This document shows positions 27,895 through 35,934 of a stretch of DNA of 64,000 bases, piece by piece; within the stretch, counting starts at the first letter, position 1, and every line of letters starts with the position of its first letter. This stretch comes from Lysobacter gummosus. GTDB lineage: Bacteria; Pseudomonadota; Gammaproteobacteria; Xanthomonadales; Xanthomonadaceae. The position numbers were made by a program, and so were the translations under genes. The DNA lies in NCBI RefSeq assembly GCF_001442805.1, contig NZ_CP011131.1, forward strand, positions 1,364,001-1,428,000, in the 5' to 3' direction. The notes beneath the pieces were generated by a model. The model was not told where the DNA came from and did not search any database. It saw only the letters and a program-made list of their open reading frames with translations.

Positions 27895-28578
27895 TCACAC
27901 CGCGCTGCCGTTGCCCGGGTCGGTCAATCGGCCGGCGAAATCTAAACGCAGCGGCGTAAATAGCGGATGACCGTCCAGGCTCACGGTTGCGCCGTGTTCA
28001 GCCAGCCGGCCGAGGGTCGCCAGTCTCATTACCGCCAGCAATAAGGGGTGTTCCACGCTGAGGACACGTTCGGCAAGCAAGTCGGCTGTATCGCCGCTGT
28101 GGATCGGCACCACGGCCTGCGCGATCAACGCGCCCGCGTCGAGTTCCGGGATCACGAAATGCACGCTGGCGCCGTGTTCTTGCTCGCCTTCCTCGATGGC
28201 TCGCGCATGGGTGCGCAGGCCGCGGAACTTGGGCAGCAGCGAGGGGTGGATGTTGATGGTGCGGCCGCGGAAGCGCTGGACGAAGGCGTCGCCGAGGATG
28301 CGCAGGTAGCCCGCGCACAGCACCCAGTCCGGGCGCGAGGCGGCGACCGCGTCGGCGAGTTCGGCGTCGAAGGCCTCGCGGCTGGGGAAGCGTTTGGCCT
28401 CGGCCGACCAGCGCAGCGCCTCGGGGACGCGTTGCAGCGCGACCGCGCCGGGCTTGTCGGAGTAGACCCCGACGATCTCGCCGGCCAGCGTGCCGGCGGC
28501 GATGGCGTCGATGACGGCCTGCAGGTTGCTGCCGCGGCCCGATGCGAGGACGGCGATGCGGGGGAGCGGTTGGGGCAT
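27895..28578 (-). CDS. purN: phosphoribosylglycinamide formyltransferase 1, 227 aa
   Basis: PurN formylates GAR with 10-formyltetrahydrofolate in purine synthesis. The phosphate loop ASGRGSNLQAV and catalytic segment INIHPSLLPKFRGLRTHARA, with its Asn-x-His motif, are present, as is the late HSGDTADLLAERVL. The ATG at 28578 gives the family start. Its usual partner purM is 18 kb away, beyond the accessory block. Confidence 0.95.
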   Translation of the reverse strand: MPQPLPRIAVLASGRGSNLQAVIDAIAAGTLAGEIVGVYSDKPGAVALQRVPEALRWSAEAKRFPSREAFDAELADAVAASRPDWVLCAGYLRILGDAFVQRFRGRTINIHPSLLPKFRGLRTHARAIEEGEQEHGASVHFVIPELDAGALIAQAVVPIHSGDTADLLAERVLSVEHPLLLAVMRLATLGRLAEHGATVSLDGHPLFTPLRLDFAGRLTDPGNGSAV

Positions 28579-28720
28579 TGCAGGCTGCGCGGTGGGTGCG
28601 GAGCGGCATTTTAGGCGATCCGGCGGCATTGGGCGGGGCGGCCCTTACCCCGGCCCACCCCGGCCCGAACGCGTAGCGTTCGGGCGTTCGGTGCCGCGCG
28701 AGCCAATGGCTCGCAAGCAC

Positions 28721-28806
28721 GGCCCCTGACCCCGCAAGTGGGAGAGGGGTTCAAGAGCCGCTTTTTGCTCCCTCTCCCGCTTGCGGGAGAGGGCCGGGGT
28801 GAGGGG
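28721..28806. repeat. dispersed CCCTCTCCCGC repeat pair
   Basis: A shortened unit (28721-28750) and a full unit (28769-28806) of the GCTTGCGGGAGAGGG family lie between the TonB receptor end and purN, at the left edge of the accessory block. Confidence 0.8.
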
Positions 28807-28823
28807 CGCGAATCCGCAAGAAC

Positions 28824-31100
28824 TCAGAATTTCGCATCCACCGAAACAAACCACTGCCGCGGCGCGCCTGTCAGCAAGGTCTGGAACGTCCCCTGCGGAT
28901 CGGTGTCGCGAAAGCCGTTGCTGCCCAAGGTGGCGATATAAGTCTTGTCCAGCAGGTTGTAGACGTTCAGCCCAACCCGCAGCGACTTGATCTGTCCCAC
29001 GTCCTTGCGCTGCCAGCTCACTCCCGCGTCCCACAGCCAGAACGCGTCGGTGCCGGCGTCGTTGGTGTAGGTGTAGTAACGCTTGCCGGTGTACTTGCCG
29101 CCCAGGCGCAGTTCGAAATCGCCGGCGCCGTAGCTGATCTCGGTGGCGAACAACTGCTTGGGCGTATCCACCACCTGCTTGCCGCGCACCTGCACCAGCT
29201 TGCCGCTGCTGAGGTAATTCGAGCGGTACTGCGAATCGTTGTAGGCATAGCTGGTGAGCCAGCGCAGGTGTTCGGTCGGCGTCCACACGAAGGCGAATTC
29301 GCCGCCGAGCGTGCGCACCTTGCCGACGTTGGCGAACTGGTTCGGACAGCTGACCACGCCGGGGCAGGGCACGATCACCAACTGGCGGTTATCGAAGTTG
29401 ACCCCGTACAAGGTGGTGGACAGCTGATAGCGATCGTCGCCGTAACGCCAGCCCAGTTCCAGGGTCTTGGACTCCTCCGGCTTGGCGCTGGCGCGGCTGA
29501 GGTCGAAGGACGCCTGGGTCAGCGACCACGCGCCGTTGACGCCGGGACGGAACGCCGCCTGGTTTTCCGCGTAGTTGGCGAACACGTCGCTTTGCTCGTT
29601 CAACTTCCACGACAGGCCGAGCTGCGGCAGGAAATTGTCGCGCGTGCTCAGGCGTCCGCCGGCGCGGCCGGGAACCACCACGGTGCCGTCGGTGACCACG
29701 TCCTGGCCCTTGAAACCGGCGTTGATGGTCAGGCGTTCGTCGAGCAAACGCATCGTGTCCTGCAGGAACCACTGCCGCGTGCGGGTATCGAAACGCTGGC
29801 GGAACAGGCGCTGGGCGAACTCGCTCGGATCGAAGAAGCGCTGATCGTCGATGGGCCCGGCGATATTGACGAAGCTGCGGCCGGCGCCGTGCACGCTGTC
29901 TTCGAACCAGAAGCCGCCTTCCAGCGTGTGCTGGTCCAGGGTGTAGGCCAGACGCGCGTTCAAGCCGCTGCGTTCGATGTCGTAGCTGGTGATGCGCAGC
30001 GCCATCGGGATCGTCGGCGAGCTGATGTAGGGCGTGAACCAGTGGCCCTGGCCTTCGTTGCGATGGTAGTAGGCGGTGGCGTTCAGGCGCAGCTGGTCGT
30101 TGAGATCGAACTCGCCCGACACGCTGGCCAGATCGTCGTTGCGCATGCCGCGCGCGAGGTAATACGCATCGTCCTTGGTTTTCATGCAACCGCTGAACTG
30201 GCCCTTGGCGGCGGCGAGCGCGCGCTGCCAGTCGGGTGCGTAGTTGTCCCAGTCGTAGCCGCAGCGGCGGATCAGGTCGAGCGACATGTCCTGATCATCG
30301 GTCTCATTGCGGCGCGAAGTGGACAGCCACGCGGCGACGCGGCCGCGATCCCACTGATAGACCGCCTTGCCGTTGAACTGTTGCTGCTCCTGCACGCCGG
30401 CGCCTTTCCAGCGATCGGCTTGACTGTGCATGCCCGAGACGTAGGCGCTGAAGCCGCCGTGATCGCCGGTGTCCACGCGCACGAAGCTGCGCAAGGTGGC
30501 GTTGTCGCCGTAGGCGAGGTTGACGCGCGCGCCGAATTCGCTTTCCGGGTCGGACGAATGCAGCAACAACGCGCCGCCCAGATTGCTGGTGGAGGGAATG
30601 CGCAACGCGCCGGAGCCTTGCGCGAGTTCGAGCTGCGCGATGTTCTCCGGCAGGATCGCGCGATTGGGCGACAGGCCGTTGTTGTTCGCGTAGCTGTTGT
30701 CGCCCAGAGGCAGATCGTCGAGCGTGTAGCCCAGTTGGTTCTGGGCGAAACCGCGGATGGCGATGCGGTTGGACCACTCGTAGCTGCCCCACGGATCGGA
30801 GGAGACGAAGTGCACGCCGGGCAGTTTCTCCAGCACCTTGACCGGATTGGTGCCCAGCGCGCTGGCCTGCAGCTCGACCTTGCCGATGTGCTGGACCTGG
30901 CGCACCTCGCGATGGCCGATCACCGAGATCGTATCCAGGGTCGCTGCGGTTTCCAGCGGCGCGCCACCGGCGACGACCGCGGCGGTGCTGGCGTTGCGCA
31001 CGCCGGCGTCGGCGGGCGTGGACGGGGTTTGTGCCTGACAGACCAGGGGCAGCACGGCGAGCAGCGCCAGCGCCAGGGGAGTGCGGGTCGGGGTTTTCAT
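28824..31100 (-). CDS. TonB-dependent outer-membrane receptor, 758 aa
   Basis: A signal peptide ends near VCQA. A TonB-box-like segment (DTISVIG) precedes the plug domain (about 75-190: KVLEKLPGVHFVS ... GFAQNQLGYTLDDLPLGDN), and a 22-strand barrel follows and ends in phenylalanine (WFVSVDAKF). These receptors import scarce nutrients using TonB energy. A CCTGTCTAGTC site lies 99 bases before the start, shared with the phosphonate genes, so a phosphonate or a metal chelate needed with it is a plausible but unproven substrate. Confidence 0.88.
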   Translation of the reverse strand: MKTPTRTPLALALLAVLPLVCQAQTPSTPADAGVRNASTAAVVAGGAPLETAATLDTISVIGHREVRQVQHIGKVELQASALGTNPVKVLEKLPGVHFVSSDPWGSYEWSNRIAIRGFAQNQLGYTLDDLPLGDNSYANNNGLSPNRAILPENIAQLELAQGSGALRIPSTSNLGGALLLHSSDPESEFGARVNLAYGDNATLRSFVRVDTGDHGGFSAYVSGMHSQADRWKGAGVQEQQQFNGKAVYQWDRGRVAAWLSTSRRNETDDQDMSLDLIRRCGYDWDNYAPDWQRALAAAKGQFSGCMKTKDDAYYLARGMRNDDLASVSGEFDLNDQLRLNATAYYHRNEGQGHWFTPYISSPTIPMALRITSYDIERSGLNARLAYTLDQHTLEGGFWFEDSVHGAGRSFVNIAGPIDDQRFFDPSEFAQRLFRQRFDTRTRQWFLQDTMRLLDERLTINAGFKGQDVVTDGTVVVPGRAGGRLSTRDNFLPQLGLSWKLNEQSDVFANYAENQAAFRPGVNGAWSLTQASFDLSRASAKPEESKTLELGWRYGDDRYQLSTTLYGVNFDNRQLVIVPCPGVVSCPNQFANVGKVRTLGGEFAFVWTPTEHLRWLTSYAYNDSQYRSNYLSSGKLVQVRGKQVVDTPKQLFATEISYGAGDFELRLGGKYTGKRYYTYTNDAGTDAFWLWDAGVSWQRKDVGQIKSLRVGLNVYNLLDKTYIATLGSNGFRDTDPQGTFQTLLTGAPRQWFVSVDAKF

Positions 31101-31198
31101 GCGGTTCTCGAGGAATGCGCGCCACGGCTGCGGCGTCTGGCGGCATTACAGCGAGGCGATATGAAGGCCCGTACGCGCGGGACGGACTGCGCGGCGTA

Positions 31199-31209
31199 CC
31201 TGTCTAGTC
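31199..31209 (-). promoter_or_regulatory. putative PhnF-type operator before the TonB receptor
   Basis: CCTGTCTAGTC followed by GGTC. It lies 99 bases before the receptor ATG. On the coding strand it reads GACTAGACAGG, close to the GT-TA-AC half-site core of HutC/PhnF-class GntR regulators. Identical to the sites at 32702 and 43884. Confidence 0.7.
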
Positions 31210-31286
31210 GGTCGTGATGGGCGGCGCGTTCAGTTTGTGGCGTGGGTTTCGAAAAGGGTGTTTTCTGCTGTGGCCGCCCTTAAATT

Positions 31287-31438
31287 TTCCCCCTTTGAAA
31301 AAGGGGGGCGAGCGCCCGGCGCGAGTGAGTTTCGAAGGGAATGATTGGAGCGCGGGGGATTTGCTTTTGCGTGCGCAACAGCAACAGCAACAGCAACAGC
31401 AAATCCCCCCTACCCCCCCCTTTTTCAAAGGGGGGAAC
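31287..31438. repeat. full CCCCC-TTTGAAAAA-GGGGG element, copy B
   Basis: The layout is as in copy A at 17712-17850, including the GGGCGAGCGCCCGGCGC stretch and GGGGGATTTGCTTTTG. At 31375-31402 the inner arm carries four GCAACA units where copy A has CAAAAG. The two copies show that the ends are conserved while the inner arm grows by short tandem repeats. Confidence 0.85.
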
Positions 31439-31476
31439 TGCTGGCGATGGGTGGGAGAGAGGCGCGGAGTGGTTTG

Positions 31477-32613
31477 TCAGTAGCGTTGCTTGCCGCCTAC
31501 CCACACCGCCTCGATCTGCGGCAAGCCGCGCGACACCCGCACGCGCAGCAGATCCGCGCGCAGGCCCGGAGCGATCTCGCCGCGATCGCGATAACCCACC
31601 GCCCGCGCCGGCGTGCGCGTAACCATAGCGACCGCGCGCGCCAGGCCGATCGATTCCCACTCGCCCAACTGGAACGCCGCCATCAGCAAACTGCCGGGCA
31701 CGTAATCCGACGACAACACGTCGAGCACGCCCGCGCGCGCCAGATCGCTGGCGGCGACGTTGCCGCTGTGCGAACCGCCGCGAACCAGATTCGGCGCGCC
31801 CGCCAGCACTTGCAGACCGGCTGCATGCGCGGCGTTGGCGGTGGCCAGGTTGACCGGGAATTCGGCGATGCACGCGCCGGCTTCGACCGCTTCGGCGATG
31901 TGGTTCAGATCCGAATCGTCGTGGCTGGCCAGCGGCAGGCCGAGATCGCGCGCCATGGCCAGCACCACGCGGCGATGGGCATCGGCATGACGCCGCTGCA
32001 ATTGCTGCAGATGCTGCACGCGCGCCTGGAACTGCTCGTGATCGCGGGCGTTGCCGTGGCGCGCGCTGTAGCCGCGATACAGCTCCAGATCGTGGAATTG
32101 CCGCTGCCCGGGCGTGTGATCCATCAACGACATCAGCCGCAGCCCGGTCGTGCGCAACAGCGGTTGCAGCCGCGCCGGCAGATCCGGGCAGGGCAGTTCG
32201 CAGCGCAGATGCACGGCGTGCTCGACCCGCAGGCCGCCGTCTTCGCGCGCTTCGGCCAGCGCCGTCAACAACGCCTGAGGATCGACCGCTTCCTCGGCGT
32301 CCTCTTCGCCTACCGAGATGGCGTTGAGCGCGGTGGTGATGCCGGCGGCCAGCAGCTGCGCATCGTGCGCGCGCAGCGCGGCGGCGGCCGGCCAGTGCGC
32401 GCCGGGGCGCGGCAGCAGGTGTTTTTCCAGATTGTCGGTGTGCAGCTCGACCAGGCCGGGCAGCAGGTAATCGCCTTCGCAATCCAGCGCGGCCGGCGAG
32501 TGGCTGCGGCCCTGGCCGATCTGTCGGATCAGGCCGTCGGCGATCAGCACATGCCCGGCGATCACCGCCTCGGGCAGGATCAGTCGTGCGTTGTCGAGCA
32601 ACAGTTCGGTCAT
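31477..32613 (-). CDS. phnM: PhnM-like ribosyl-methylphosphonate-triphosphate diphosphatase, 378 aa
   Basis: PhnM hydrolyses alpha-D-ribose 1-methylphosphonate 5-triphosphate in the C-P lyase pathway. The amidohydrolase motifs typical of PhnM are present: LLPGLVELHTDNLEKHLLPR, SLMDHTPGQRQF, LASHDDSD and SSDYVPGSLLMAAFQL. No other C-P lyase gene (phnG-L, phnJ) is in the window, so this is an orphan copy or acts on another substrate. It is divergent from phnF, and the operator at 32702 lies 89 bases before its start. Confidence 0.85.
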   Translation of the reverse strand: MTELLLDNARLILPEAVIAGHVLIADGLIRQIGQGRSHSPAALDCEGDYLLPGLVELHTDNLEKHLLPRPGAHWPAAAALRAHDAQLLAAGITTALNAISVGEEDAEEAVDPQALLTALAEAREDGGLRVEHAVHLRCELPCPDLPARLQPLLRTTGLRLMSLMDHTPGQRQFHDLELYRGYSARHGNARDHEQFQARVQHLQQLQRRHADAHRRVVLAMARDLGLPLASHDDSDLNHIAEAVEAGACIAEFPVNLATANAAHAAGLQVLAGAPNLVRGGSHSGNVAASDLARAGVLDVLSSDYVPGSLLMAAFQLGEWESIGLARAVAMVTRTPARAVGYRDRGEIAPGLRADLLRVRVSRGLPQIEAVWVGGKQRY

Positions 32614-32701
32614 CTGCCTAAACGGGAAGCGGCACGGCGGCGGGTTCTGTCACGGCCATGCAACGCCGACGCGTTCTCATGGCCGCTGATGCCGAGCCCG
32701 A

Positions 32702-32712
32702 CCTGTCTAGTC
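32702..32712 (+). promoter_or_regulatory. putative PhnF operator in the phnM-phnF divergent region
   Basis: CCTGTCTAGTC continues with AAACAGG, which also gives a CCTGT-N8-ACAGG dyad. It lies 24 bases before phnF and 89 before phnM, suited to autoregulation and control of phnM. Identical 11-mers stand at 31199 and 43884. Confidence 0.75.
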
Positions 32713-32735
32713 AAACAGGCGCAGATGGAGGTTGT

Positions 32736-33575
32736 ATGACATCCACCCAGCGAGCCGTCGTAGCCAGCGACTCCGCCGACACGGCCGCCGCGCTGTTCGC
32801 GCCGGACGAAAACCCGCATCGCGAGGGCGACGCCGCCGCGGGCGATCACCCCGCCCAGCGCGATGCCGCGCTGCCGCTGTGGCAACAGATCGAGGCCTCG
32901 TTGCTGAAGGACATCCGCGCCGGCAACCTGAGCGAAGGCGACAAACTGCCGTCGGCGTTCGATCTGGCCAAGCGCTTCGGCGTCAACCGCCACACCGTGC
33001 GCCGCGCCATCGAAGCCCTGGAAGAACGCGGCTTCCTGCGCACCGAAACCGGCCGCGGCAGCTTCGTGCAGGAGCATCCTTATCACTATCCGATCGGCCG
33101 CCGCACCCGCTTCGGCAAGGCCATGCACGACCTCAACGTGGAAAGCCGCTATCGCCTGATCGAAGCGGGCATCCAGACGCCGCCGCGCCAGGTCTCGCGC
33201 TCGCTGGGGCTGATCTCGGGCGAACGCGTGCACCGCATCGTCTATTCCAGCGAAGTCGAAGGCCGCACCGTCGACCACAGCGAGGCCTGGTTTCCGGCCT
33301 CGCGTTTCCCCGGCCTGGACCGTGTATTCGCCGAACAATTGTCGGTGACCCGCACCCTGGCCGAATTCGGCGTACGCGATTATCTGCGCAAGCACACCTC
33401 GGTGATGGCGCGCCTGCCCGGCGCCGAAGTCGCGCGCGTGCTCGGCCAGTCCACGCGCCGGCCGGTGTTGTGCGTGCACTCGCTCAACGTCGATACCCAG
33501 GGCGTGCCGGTGCAGTTCGGCGTGACTTCCTTCGCCGGCGACTGGGTGCAGCTGATGGTGATGACCGATTCGTGA
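32736..33575 (+). CDS. phnF: GntR/HutC-family regulator, PhnF-like, 279 aa
   Basis: An extended 45-residue N-terminus precedes the winged helix (LPLWQQIEASLLKDIRAG ... DLAKRFGVNRHTVRRAIEALEERGF) and a C-terminal UTRA ligand domain. The ATG at 32736 follows GGAGG. Divergence from phnM and the operator-like site in the gap point to a phosphonate-responsive regulator. The same site before the receptor and the hydrolase operon suggests that it controls the whole block. Ligand and mode are inferred, not shown. Confidence 0.85.
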   Translation: MTSTQRAVVASDSADTAAALFAPDENPHREGDAAAGDHPAQRDAALPLWQQIEASLLKDIRAGNLSEGDKLPSAFDLAKRFGVNRHTVRRAIEALEERGFLRTETGRGSFVQEHPYHYPIGRRTRFGKAMHDLNVESRYRLIEAGIQTPPRQVSRSLGLISGERVHRIVYSSEVEGRTVDHSEAWFPASRFPGLDRVFAEQLSVTRTLAEFGVRDYLRKHTSVMARLPGAEVARVLGQSTRRPVLCVHSLNVDTQGVPVQFGVTSFAGDWVQLMVMTDS

Positions 33576-33674
33576 CATGAACTTGCCAGGCCCTGGCGGT
33601 TGCGCGGTTTGAGTCACGCCAGTGGCTGGCGATGCGTCCTAGCCTGCGGGCTCCTTTCACCGCAGGAGCACCGC

Positions 33675-35714
33675 ATGCCGCGTTCCCGATTGCATTGTTC
33701 CAGTATCGCTGCTTCCATCCTTCTGGCGCTGGCCTGCGCCGCGCCGGCCATGGCCAAGACGCCGAAGGTGTTGTTCATCGGCACCGACGGGTTTCGCGGC
33801 GACGTGTACGGCACCACGCCCACGCCGAACCTCGACGCCCTGGTCGCCGACGGTTATCTCGGCCGCGAAGGACTCACCGCCGACACCGCCATCAGCGGCA
33901 CCGGGTGGTCGTCGCTGTTCACCGGCGTGGAGCGCGACAAGCACGGCGTCTACGACAACAGCTTCAAGGGCAAGAATTACGCTGCATGGCCCGACGTGCT
34001 GAGCCGCGTCGAAGCGGTCGCGCCGGGCAAGCGCACCGCCGCGGCCTTGTCGTGGTCGCCGCTGGCTACCGAGATTCCGTGGAAGGCCGACACGGTCTAC
34101 AACGCCGGCAGCGACGCAAACGTGCTGAGCAAGGGGCTGGAACTGCTCGGCGAGGCGGCCGGTCCGGATGTGCTGCTGCTGGATTTCAATCAACCCGATG
34201 AAGCCGGCCACGCCGGCGCGTACTTCAACCGCGACGCCAGCGGCTATACCGCAGCGATCCGCGGCATCGACGGCTACATCGGCCAGCTCACGGCCAAGCT
34301 GCGCGCGCGTGCGAACTACGCCAACGAAGACTGGCTGATCATCGTCGGCACCGATCACGGCGGCTCGATCCATCACGGCCACAACACGCCGGAAGACCGC
34401 AAGGCGCTGATCGCCTTCAGCGGCGAATCCGTGCCCAAGCTCGGCCTGGAGCCGCTGCGTCTGGCGCCGCGCCAGGTCGATGTCGCGCCGAGCATCCTCG
34501 CCCATCTGGGCCTGGCGGTGCCGGCCGGTCTCGACGGCCGGCCGATGCACAAGCCCGCGCGCGAAGCCGCGCCGGCGTTCGGCGTGAATCTGCTTGCCAA
34601 CGCCGATGCCGAATATTCGCAAGGCCGCATCGATCGCGCCTACGACAGCGACGTGCCGGGCTGGCGCAAGGGCAACGGCGGACAAGTGGTGAACTACGCG
34701 CAGTACGCGTGGTTGCCGGCGCGGCCCAGCGGCGGCGGCGCGAATCTGCTGATCGGTCGCGATACCTCGCGCAGCAATACTCTGAGCCAGCGTGTGGACT
34801 TGCGCGGGCTGAACCTCAGCGACGGCGCGGCGACGTTCAAGTTCAACGCCGATCTGGGCGCATCCAGCGGCCATCGCGCGCGGGTGTTCCTGCGCTTCTA
34901 CGATCTGCGCGGACTGGCCAGCTTCAGCGCCGCCGGCATCGGCCACGTGTTCCGCGGCAGCGACTACTATCGCTACGACATCGCCGCCGACCGCGTCGCC
35001 AGCGGTTATCCGCAATCCATCGCCGCCAACTGGCCGGGGCTGGAGAAATTCGCCGGCGGCGCGCGCGATATCGACGCGGCTTTCGAAGCCGGCAACGGCA
35101 AGGTGTACTTCTTCAAGGACGCGCAGTACCTGCGCTACGACCTGGCCGCGCGCCGCGCCGACCCGGGCTATCCCGCGGCGATCGCCGGCAGCTGGCCGGG
35201 CCTGGAGAAATTCGCCGGCGGCGCGCGCGACATCGAAGCGACGTTCTTCTTCAGCCGCAGCAAGCTGTATTTCTTCAAGGGCGATCAGTACATCCGCTAC
35301 AACCTCGATAGCGATCGCGCCGACAGCTATTACCCCGGCTATCTGTCCGACGCCACCTGGCCGGGCAGCGGCTACTGGCCGGCGAACTGGTCGGGCGCGC
35401 TGAACTTCGCCAACAGCAAGTCGTACGTCTTCAAGCCCGGCGAGTATCTGCGTTACGACCGCGTGCTCGATCGCGCCGACGCCGGTTATCCGGCGGCGAT
35501 CAGCGCCTCCAGCTGGCCGGGCCTGCAAGCGCTCTACACCGGCAGCGCGTTCGAACTCGCGCCCGCCGGCGGCAACGGCGCCTTGCAGACCTACGCGTTG
35601 CAGGGCCGCGTCCCGGCCGACGCGCAATGGGCCGAAGTGGAAATCCGCTTCGAGCACGGCAACGCCACCGGCGATGCGTTCGCGGACAAGCTGGGTCTGA
35701 CGATCGAGCGCTGA
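33675..35714 (+). CDS. secreted alkaline-phosphatase-superfamily hydrolase with hemopexin-like repeats, 679 aa
   Basis: A signal peptide ends near APAMA. Residues 28-300 form a phosphodiesterase/phosphonoacetate-hydrolase-like domain: metal Asp in FIGTDGFRGD, nucleophile Thr in SGTGWSSLF, metal ligands in DEAGHAG and GTDHGGSIHH. Residues about 305-420 resemble a galactose-binding/lectin module. Residues about 422-620 hold hemopexin-type repeats, each with YFF-x3-YLRYD-like strands and a WPGLEKFAGGARDI helix. Two repeats are nearly identical in DNA (about 35028-35070 and 35190-35232), so they duplicated recently. It lies 99 bases after phnF and could release phosphate from extracellular esters or phosphonates. 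AGGAG precedes the start. Confidence 0.8.
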   Translation: MPRSRLHCSSIAASILLALACAAPAMAKTPKVLFIGTDGFRGDVYGTTPTPNLDALVADGYLGREGLTADTAISGTGWSSLFTGVERDKHGVYDNSFKGKNYAAWPDVLSRVEAVAPGKRTAAALSWSPLATEIPWKADTVYNAGSDANVLSKGLELLGEAAGPDVLLLDFNQPDEAGHAGAYFNRDASGYTAAIRGIDGYIGQLTAKLRARANYANEDWLIIVGTDHGGSIHHGHNTPEDRKALIAFSGESVPKLGLEPLRLAPRQVDVAPSILAHLGLAVPAGLDGRPMHKPAREAAPAFGVNLLANADAEYSQGRIDRAYDSDVPGWRKGNGGQVVNYAQYAWLPARPSGGGANLLIGRDTSRSNTLSQRVDLRGLNLSDGAATFKFNADLGASSGHRARVFLRFYDLRGLASFSAAGIGHVFRGSDYYRYDIAADRVASGYPQSIAANWPGLEKFAGGARDIDAAFEAGNGKVYFFKDAQYLRYDLAARRADPGYPAAIAGSWPGLEKFAGGARDIEATFFFSRSKLYFFKGDQYIRYNLDSDRADSYYPGYLSDATWPGSGYWPANWSGALNFANSKSYVFKPGEYLRYDRVLDRADAGYPAAISASSWPGLQALYTGSAFELAPAGGNGALQTYALQGRVPADAQWAEVEIRFEHGNATGDAFADKLGLTIER

Positions 35715-35723
35715 GCCGACCCT

Positions 35724-35749
35724 GCCGGACCGGCGCGAGCCGGTCCGGC
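35724..35749 (+). terminator. GCGA-loop hairpin after the phosphatase gene
   Basis: A perfect CCGGACCGGC / GCCGGTCCGG stem with loop GCGA lies ten bases after the stop. There is no T run, so it may be a transcript-stabilising structure rather than an intrinsic terminator. Confidence 0.5.
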
Positions 35750-35934
35750 GGTGGCCCGGCCAGCGGGCCCGAGCCACCGCGATTGCGATGGCGGCCCGCC
35801 GTTACTGTGACGCAGCGCGTGAAGTCGCCCCGCGGCGGCGATCGCGCCCCGCCGCTCAGCTTCCGCTTCCAGCCCGAATCGGCAAAGCTGCCGGCTGCGG
35901 CGGCACGGGGGCGAGCGTGGGCACGGACAGGGCG

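Larger units (their letters stand above)
31101..31476. other. spacer between phnM and the TonB receptor gene
   Basis: These 376 bases hold the operator-like site at 31199 and a full dispersed repeat at 31287-31438. No gene is supported. Confidence 0.6.
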
